Of a DNA stretch of 64,000 nucleotides, positions 60,053 to 64,000 are shown one piece after another. The DNA comes from Streptomyces sp. HUAS MG91 (GTDB taxonomy: Bacteria; Actinomycetota; Actinomycetes; Streptomycetales; Streptomycetaceae). The position numbers were made by a program, and so were the translations under genes. Within the stretch, counting starts at the first letter, position 1. Each line of letters begins with the position of its first letter. Under the pieces are notes generated by a model, which saw only the letters and a program-made list of their open reading frames with translations, did not search any database and was not told the DNA's origin. The DNA lies in contig NZ_CP159534.1 of assembly GCF_040529335.1 (NCBI RefSeq), forward strand, positions 2,356,001 to 2,420,000, written 5' to 3'.

Positions 60053-61810
60053 ATGGCGGTTTCCGTATCCCTTCCGGCGCTCGGTGAGAGCGTCACCGAG
60101 GGCACTGTCACCCGCTGGCTGAAGGCGGAGGGCGAGCGCGTCGAGGTCGACGAGCCGCTGCTCGAGGTCTCGACCGACAAGGTCGACACCGAGATCCCCT
60201 CCCCCGCCGCCGGTGTCCTCGCCTCCATCAAGGTCGCCGAGGACGAGACGGTCGAGGTCGGCGCCGAGCTGGCCGTCATCGACGACGGCTCGGGCGCCCC
60301 CGCCGCTCAGGAGGCCCCGCAGGAGCAGGCCGCCCCCGCCGAGGCCCCCGCCCCGGCCCAGGAGCAGCCCGCCCCCGCGCAGGAGGCCCCCGCCGCCCCG
60401 GCCGCTTCCGGCGGTTCCGCCGAGGGCACCGACGTGACGCTGCCCGCGCTGGGCGAGTCCGTCACCGAGGGCACCGTGACCCGCTGGCTGAAGGAGGTCG
60501 GCGAGGAGGTCGCGGAGGACGAGCCCCTGCTCGAGGTCTCCACCGACAAGGTCGACACCGAGATCCCCTCCCCCGTCGCCGGCGTTCTCCTGGAGATCGT
60601 CGTCGCCGAGGACGAGACCGCCGAGGTCGGCGCCAAGCTGGCCGTCATCGGTGCTCCCGGTGCCGCTCCGGCCGCCGCCCCGGCTGCTCCGGCCGCCCCG
60701 GCTCCGGCGCAGGAGGCTCCCAAGCAGGAGGCCCCGGCCGCTCCGGCGCAGCCCGCCGCCCCGGCTCCGGCCCCCGCGGCTCCGGCCGCTGCCCCGGCTG
60801 CTCCGGCCGCCCCCGCCGCCCCGGCCCCGGCTCCCGCGCAGCCCGCCGCTCCGGCCGCCCCGGCCAAGCCCGCCACCCCGGCGGACGACGGCGCCTACGT
60901 GACCCCGCTGGTGCGCAAGCTGGCGTCCGAGCAGGGCGTGGACCTGTCCAACGTCCAGGGCTCCGGCGTCGGTGGCCGGATCCGCAAGCAGGACGTCATC
61001 GCCGCCGCCGAGGCCGCCAAGGCGCAGGCTCCGGCCGCCGCCCCGGCCGCCGCCGCGCCGAAGGCCCCGACCCTGGAGGCCTCGCCCCTGCGCGGCCAGA
61101 CGGTCAAGCTGCCGCGCATCCGCAAGGCCATCGCGGACAACATGCACAAGGCGCTGCAGGAGCAGGCTCAGCTGTCCTCGGTCATCGAGGTCGACATCAC
61201 CAAGCTGATGAAGCTCCGCAACAAGGCCAAGGACGGCTTCGCCGCCCGCGAGGGCGTCAAGCTCTCCCCGATGCCGTTCTTCGTCAAGGCCGCCGTCCAG
61301 GCGCTGAAGGCCCACCCGGTCATCAACGCCCGCCTGAACTACGACGAGGGCACCATCACCTACTTCGACTCCGAGAACGTCGGCATCGCCGTCGACTCGG
61401 AGAAGGGCCTGATGACCCCGGTCATCAAGGGTGCCGGTGACCTGAACATCGCGGGCATCGCCAAGAAGACCGCGGAGCTGGCCAACAAGGTCCGCACGAA
61501 CAAGATCGCCCCGGACGACCTGTCGGGCGCCACCTTCACGATCTCCAACACGGGCTCGCGCGGTGCGCTCTTCGACACGGTCATCGTCCCGCCGAACCAG
61601 GTCGCCATCCTGGGCATCGGTGCCACGGTCAAGCGCCCGGTCGTCATCTCCGACCCGGAGCTCGGTGACACGATCGCCGTCCGTGACATGACGTACGTGA
61701 CGCTCTCCTACGACCACCGTCTGGTGGACGGCGCGGACGCCGCCCGCTACCTGACGACGGTCAAGCAGATCCTCGAGGCCGGCGAGTTCACCGCCGAGCT
61801 GGGTCTGTAA
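60053..61810 (+). CDS. sucB: Dihydrolipoamide acyltransferase (E2) with two lipoyl domains
   Basis: 585 residues. Lipoyl domain 1 (residues 1-80, lipoyl-Lys43) and lipoyl domain 2 (about 125-205, Lys166) share the identical sequence [14 protein letters not shown]. Each is followed by an Ala/Pro-rich swinging linker (about 85-122 and 206-280). Next is an E3/E1-binding domain [35 protein letters not shown], then a CoA acyltransferase core with [16 protein letters not shown] (HxxxDG active site) at the end. The gene is labelled sucB by convention, but with aceE and lpdA as neighbours it may act in both pyruvate and 2-oxoglutarate dehydrogenase, as known in actinobacteria. ATG at 60053 with AAGGAG 12 nt upstream. 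Ends in a strong terminator. Confidence 0.94.
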   Translation: MAVSVSLPALGESVTEGTVTRWLKAEGERVEVDEPLLEVSTDKVDTEIPSPAAGVLASIKVAEDETVEVGAELAVIDDGSGAPAAQEAPQEQAAPAEAPAPAQEQPAPAQEAPAAPAASGGSAEGTDVTLPALGESVTEGTVTRWLKEVGEEVAEDEPLLEVSTDKVDTEIPSPVAGVLLEIVVAEDETAEVGAKLAVIGAPGAAPAAAPAAPAAPAPAQEAPKQEAPAAPAQPAAPAPAPAAPAAAPAAPAAPAAPAPAPAQPAAPAAPAKPATPADDGAYVTPLVRKLASEQGVDLSNVQGSGVGGRIRKQDVIAAAEAAKAQAPAAAPAAAAPKAPTLEASPLRGQTVKLPRIRKAIADNMHKALQEQAQLSSVIEVDITKLMKLRNKAKDGFAAREGVKLSPMPFFVKAAVQALKAHPVINARLNYDEGTITYFDSENVGIAVDSEKGLMTPVIKGAGDLNIAGIAKKTAELANKVRTNKIAPDDLSGATFTISNTGSRGALFDTVIVPPNQVAILGIGATVKRPVVISDPELGDTIAVRDMTYVTLSYDHRLVDGADAARYLTTVKQILEAGEFTAELGL

Positions 61811-61836
61811 CAGCTTCACCAGAACGGCTTCACCAG

Positions 61837-61883
61837 CGACGAGGCCCCCGTCCGGAGCGCGACTCCGGACGGGGGCCTCGTCG
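61837..61883. terminator. sucB terminator
   Basis: Perfect 21-bp arms CGACGAGGCCCCCGTCCGG + AG (61837-61857) and complement (61863-61883), loop CGCGA, 27 nt past the stop. The rest of 61811-62060 has only the promoter of the next gene, with TATTGT near 62007 as a possible -10. Confidence 0.9.
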
Positions 61884-62060
61884 TGTCCGCTCCCCTGTCC
61901 GGTGACGCCGCATCAGAATGGACCGCGCCCTGTCGGGCACGTCTCTGTAACCGGCATCACCCGTGGCAAGGGCGACGGTGCCCTTTCTGTCCAGGAGCCC
62001 GGCCGTATTGTCTAAGGGTCCCTGTCCAGCCACCGGGTCCGTACAGCCAAGGAGCCCCCC

Positions 62061-62684
62061 ATGACCGCGCCCGTCATCCACTCGCTGCGCGAACAGATCC
62101 GCGAGCACATCGTGGAGGGGATCGTCAGCGGCCGCTGGAAGCCGGGCGAGCGGATCGTGGAGCGCCGCATCGCCACCGAGCTGGAGGTCAGCCAGACGCC
62201 CGTACGGGAGGCGCTGCGCGAGCTGGAGTCGCTGCGGCTGATCGAGTCGGCGCCGAACAAGGGCGTGCGCGTACGGAACCTCTCCGCGGCGGACCTGGAG
62301 GAGAGCTACCCGGTGCGTGCGGGCCTGGAGGCCATCGCGGCCGAGCTGGCCGCCGAGCGGCTCGCCGGGGACTGCTCCGCGCTGGAGCCGCATGTCGCCG
62401 CGCTGTACGTCGCCGACCAGGACGCCGACGGGACCGCCCAGGTGCGGCACACTGTCGGTTTTCACCGGGAGATGGTGCGGGCCGCCGGGAACTCGGTGCT
62501 GCTGCACACCTGGGAGGGGCTGGGGATCGAGGTGTTCACCGCGCTCTCCATTCGGTGGCTGGGGACCGTTCAGCAGTCGTACGCCGAGGAGCACGCCGAT
62601 CTCGTGGCGGCTTTTCAGCGCCGGGATCCGGACATCGCGGCGCTGGTCAAGGCGCATGTTCTGGGGTGTGCGCCGCGGGCGTGA
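62061..62684 (+). CDS. GntR-family (FCD) transcriptional regulator
   Basis: 207 residues. N-terminal winged HTH: IREHIVEGIVSGRWKPGERIVERRIATELEVSQTPVREALRELESLRLIESAPNKGVRV, typical GntR. The C-terminal FCD domain has VRAGLEAIAAELAAERLAGD, HTVGFHREMVRAAGNSVLLHTWEG and FQRRDPDIAALVKAHVLG, with Asp/His residues placed for a metal-bound effector. The FadR/FCD class binds small organic acids such as pyruvate, lactate or acyl-CoA. Next to aceE, a PdhR-like role is attractive, supported by a palindrome at the aceE promoter. GGAGCCCCCC precedes ATG 62061. Confidence 0.9.
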   Translation: MTAPVIHSLREQIREHIVEGIVSGRWKPGERIVERRIATELEVSQTPVREALRELESLRLIESAPNKGVRVRNLSAADLEESYPVRAGLEAIAAELAAERLAGDCSALEPHVAALYVADQDADGTAQVRHTVGFHREMVRAAGNSVLLHTWEGLGIEVFTALSIRWLGTVQQSYAEEHADLVAAFQRRDPDIAALVKAHVLGCAPRA

Positions 62685-62737
62685 GCTGGGTCTCGTCTGC
62701 CGTGTGCGGTGCGTCGCAGAGTGATCGCCGTGTGTGG

Positions 62738-62790
62738 CTGATCGCGCAGTTCCCCGCGCCCCTGAAGGGGCACTGCGTGCCCTTCATCAG
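62738..62790 (-). repeat. Intergenic palindromic repeat, locus 10
   Basis: Reverse core at 62742-62763, running into a hairpin TGAAGGGGCA...TGCCCTTCA (62763-62786). Follows the GntR gene and precedes the aceE promoter; likely terminator for the regulator gene. Confidence 0.8.
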
Positions 62791-62840
62791 GGCACGCTGT
62801 GCCTACTTTCTTGATCTGAAGAGGTTTTGCCCTTCAACCC

Positions 62841-62871
62841 TTTGATCGATCATCGATCAGGGAGTTACAGT
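62841..62871 (+). promoter_or_regulatory. aceE promoter with overlapping 17-bp palindromic operator
   Basis: TTGATC at 62842-62847, 18-bp spacer, TACAGT at 62866-62871: a good sigma-70-type promoter giving a leader of about 90 nt. The palindrome TGATCGAT-C-ATCGATCA (62843-62859) covers the -35 box and the spacer, the classic place for a repressor. The GntR/FCD protein encoded directly upstream is the natural candidate. Confidence 0.65.
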
Positions 62872-62968
62872 CGCCGACGGGTCCCCACCGGGACCTCGCC
62901 CTGTCCTGCCAAAGACAAAGGGCACCCCCAACCCCACCCCCTTCGACTCAGGAAGGCGTGCGGCGACT

Positions 62969-64000
62969 ATGACCGACCCCATGCGCATCCAGCCGAGCGA
63001 GCTCGACCAGCTCCCGGACCGCGACCCCGAGGAGACCGCCGAATGGCAGGCCTCCCTGGACGCCGTTACCCAGGCGGCCGGGCCGCACCGTGCCGCGCAG
63101 CTGATGCGACGCACGCTGGAGCGCGGCGAGGCCGGCGGCCTGCCGCTGCCCAAGCTCCTGTCGACCGAGTACATCAACTCGATCCCCACCTCCGCCGAGC
63201 CGGACTTCCCCGGTGACGAGGAGATGGAAGCCAAGATCACCGCGTACAACCGCTGGAACGCGGCCGCGATGGTGACCCGTGGCTCGAAGCACGGCGTCGG
63301 CGGCCACATCGCCACCTTCGCCTCGGCGGCCTGGCTGTACGAGACCGGCTTCAACCACTTCTTCCGCGGGAAGGAGGGCGACGGCTCCGGCGACCAGCTG
63401 TACATCCAGGGCCACGCCTCCCCCGGCATCTACGCCCGCGCCTTCCTCGACGGCCGCCTCTCCGAGGCGCAGCTGGACAACTTCCGCCGCGAGGCGGGGG
63501 GCAACGGCCTGCCGTCGTACCCGCACCCGCGCCGCCTGCCGTGGCTGTGGGAGTTCCCGACCGTGTCGATGGGCCTCGGCCCGCTCTCCGCGATCTACCA
63601 GGCGCGGTTCAACCGCTACCTGACCGCGCGGAACATCAAGGACACCTCCAACTCCCACGTCTGGGCCTTCCTCGGCGACGGCGAGATGGACGAGCCCGAG
63701 TCGACCTCGGCGCTCACCCTCGCGGCCCGCGAGGGTCTCGACAACCTGACGTTCGTCATCAACTGCAACCTGCAGCGCCTGGACGGTCCGGTCCGCCCGA
63801 ACTTCCGCGTCGTGCAGGAGCTGGAGGCGCAGTTCCGCGGCTCCGGCTGGAACGTCATCAAGTCGATGTGGGGCAACGCGTGGGACGAGCTGTTCCAGCT
63901 CGACACCACCGGCGCGCTCCTGGAGCGGCTCCGTGAGGTCCCGGACGCCCAGTTCCAGACGTACCAGACGCGCGACGTCGCCTACATCCGCGAGAACTTC
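62969..64000 (+). CDS. aceE: Pyruvate dehydrogenase E1 component (homodimeric type), 3'-truncated by the window edge
   Basis: The first 344 residues of a roughly 900-residue thiamine-diphosphate enzyme that decarboxylates pyruvate and acylates the E2 lipoyl group. Visible: [82 protein letters not shown] and the ThDP/Mg motif [18 protein letters not shown]...[18 protein letters not shown]. It is the AceE (single-chain) form typical of actinobacteria. ATG at 62969 ([12 protein letters not shown]) with AGGAAGG upstream. Reading stays open to the window edge. Confidence 0.95.
   Translation, partial: MTDPMRIQPSELDQLPDRDPEETAEWQASLDAVTQAAGPHRAAQLMRRTLERGEAGGLPLPKLLSTEYINSIPTSAEPDFPGDEEMEAKITAYNRWNAAAMVTRGSKHGVGGHIATFASAAWLYETGFNHFFRGKEGDGSGDQLYIQGHASPGIYARAFLDGRLSEAQLDNFRREAGGNGLPSYPHPRRLPWLWEFPTVSMGLGPLSAIYQARFNRYLTARNIKDTSNSHVWAFLGDGEMDEPESTSALTLAAREGLDNLTFVINCNLQRLDGPVRPNFRVVQELEAQFRGSGWNVIKSMWGNAWDELFQLDTTGALLERLREVPDAQFQTYQTRDVAYIRENF

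Overview
The window is a high-GC actinobacterial chromosome segment, almost certainly from Streptomyces or a close relative. The evidence is very strong G/C bias at third codon positions, many GTG and TTG starts, a qcrCAB/ctaCDEF respiratory cluster, a SAM-IV riboswitch, a PimB-like mannosyltransferase, tandem NlpC/P60 hydrolases, and gene order from glkA to aceE that matches the Streptomyces coelicolor core chromosome as I remember it (not checked by alignment). I see no rRNA, tRNA, CRISPR array, insertion sequence, phage gene or integrase. This is core rather than accessory DNA, and I did not find an unmistakably new multi-gene system.

Layout. 1-1612: an ECF sigma factor broken by a frameshift in region 4, with its CU044_5270-type partner. 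1614-6492: a minus-strand block with an endonuclease/exonuclease/phosphatase-fold protein, ROK glucokinase, a DUF5304 protein, an ArsA-like ATPase, an SRPBCC protein and a metallophosphoesterase. 6793-19714: acyl-CoA ligase, two glycosyltransferases, a MATE pump facing a PadR regulator across a twin operator, an HExxH lipoprotein, two NlpC/P60 hydrolases, an NYN-domain protein, and a rhomboid protease coupled to a stand-alone RAM domain. 19826-22658: a class V PLP enzyme under a SAM-IV riboswitch, then trpD.

22799-32132 is the aerobic respiratory cluster: qcrB, qcrA, qcrC and ctaE, then ctaF, ctaD and ctaC, all on the minus strand. It is interrupted by an L,D-transpeptidase and a receiver-like gene. 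Together these encode the actinobacterial bc1-aa3 branch from menaquinol to oxygen. 32475-38788 is rich in sulfur and Fe-S functions: a cysteine desulfurase fused to TusA, an A-type Fe-S carrier (ErpA) and quinolinate synthase (an Fe-S enzyme), with a PfkB kinase and unknown proteins between them. 39066-48450: an RND permease, a two-component system, pspAA-pspA, a DUF3043 protein, a methyltransferase and an HtrA-like lipoprotein. 48875-56505: three late cobalamin genes (cobU with an unusual N-terminal domain, cobT, cobS) interleaved with a methyltransferase, an MprF-like synthase and membrane proteins. 56773-64000: pepA, then lpdA, a two-lipoyl-domain E2 (sucB), a GntR/FCD regulator and the start of aceE, which together form the 2-oxoacid dehydrogenase supply line.

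The most striking non-coding feature is a family of intergenic palindromic repeats. They have a 22-nt core (AGGGGCGCGGGG + AACTGCGCGA), often in inverted pairs around a long perfect hairpin, and occur at ten loci, mostly just after stop codons. Other regulatory signals are the SAM-IV riboswitch, a pair of 17-bp operators at padR/MATE, and a 17-bp palindrome overlapping the aceE promoter beside a GntR gene.
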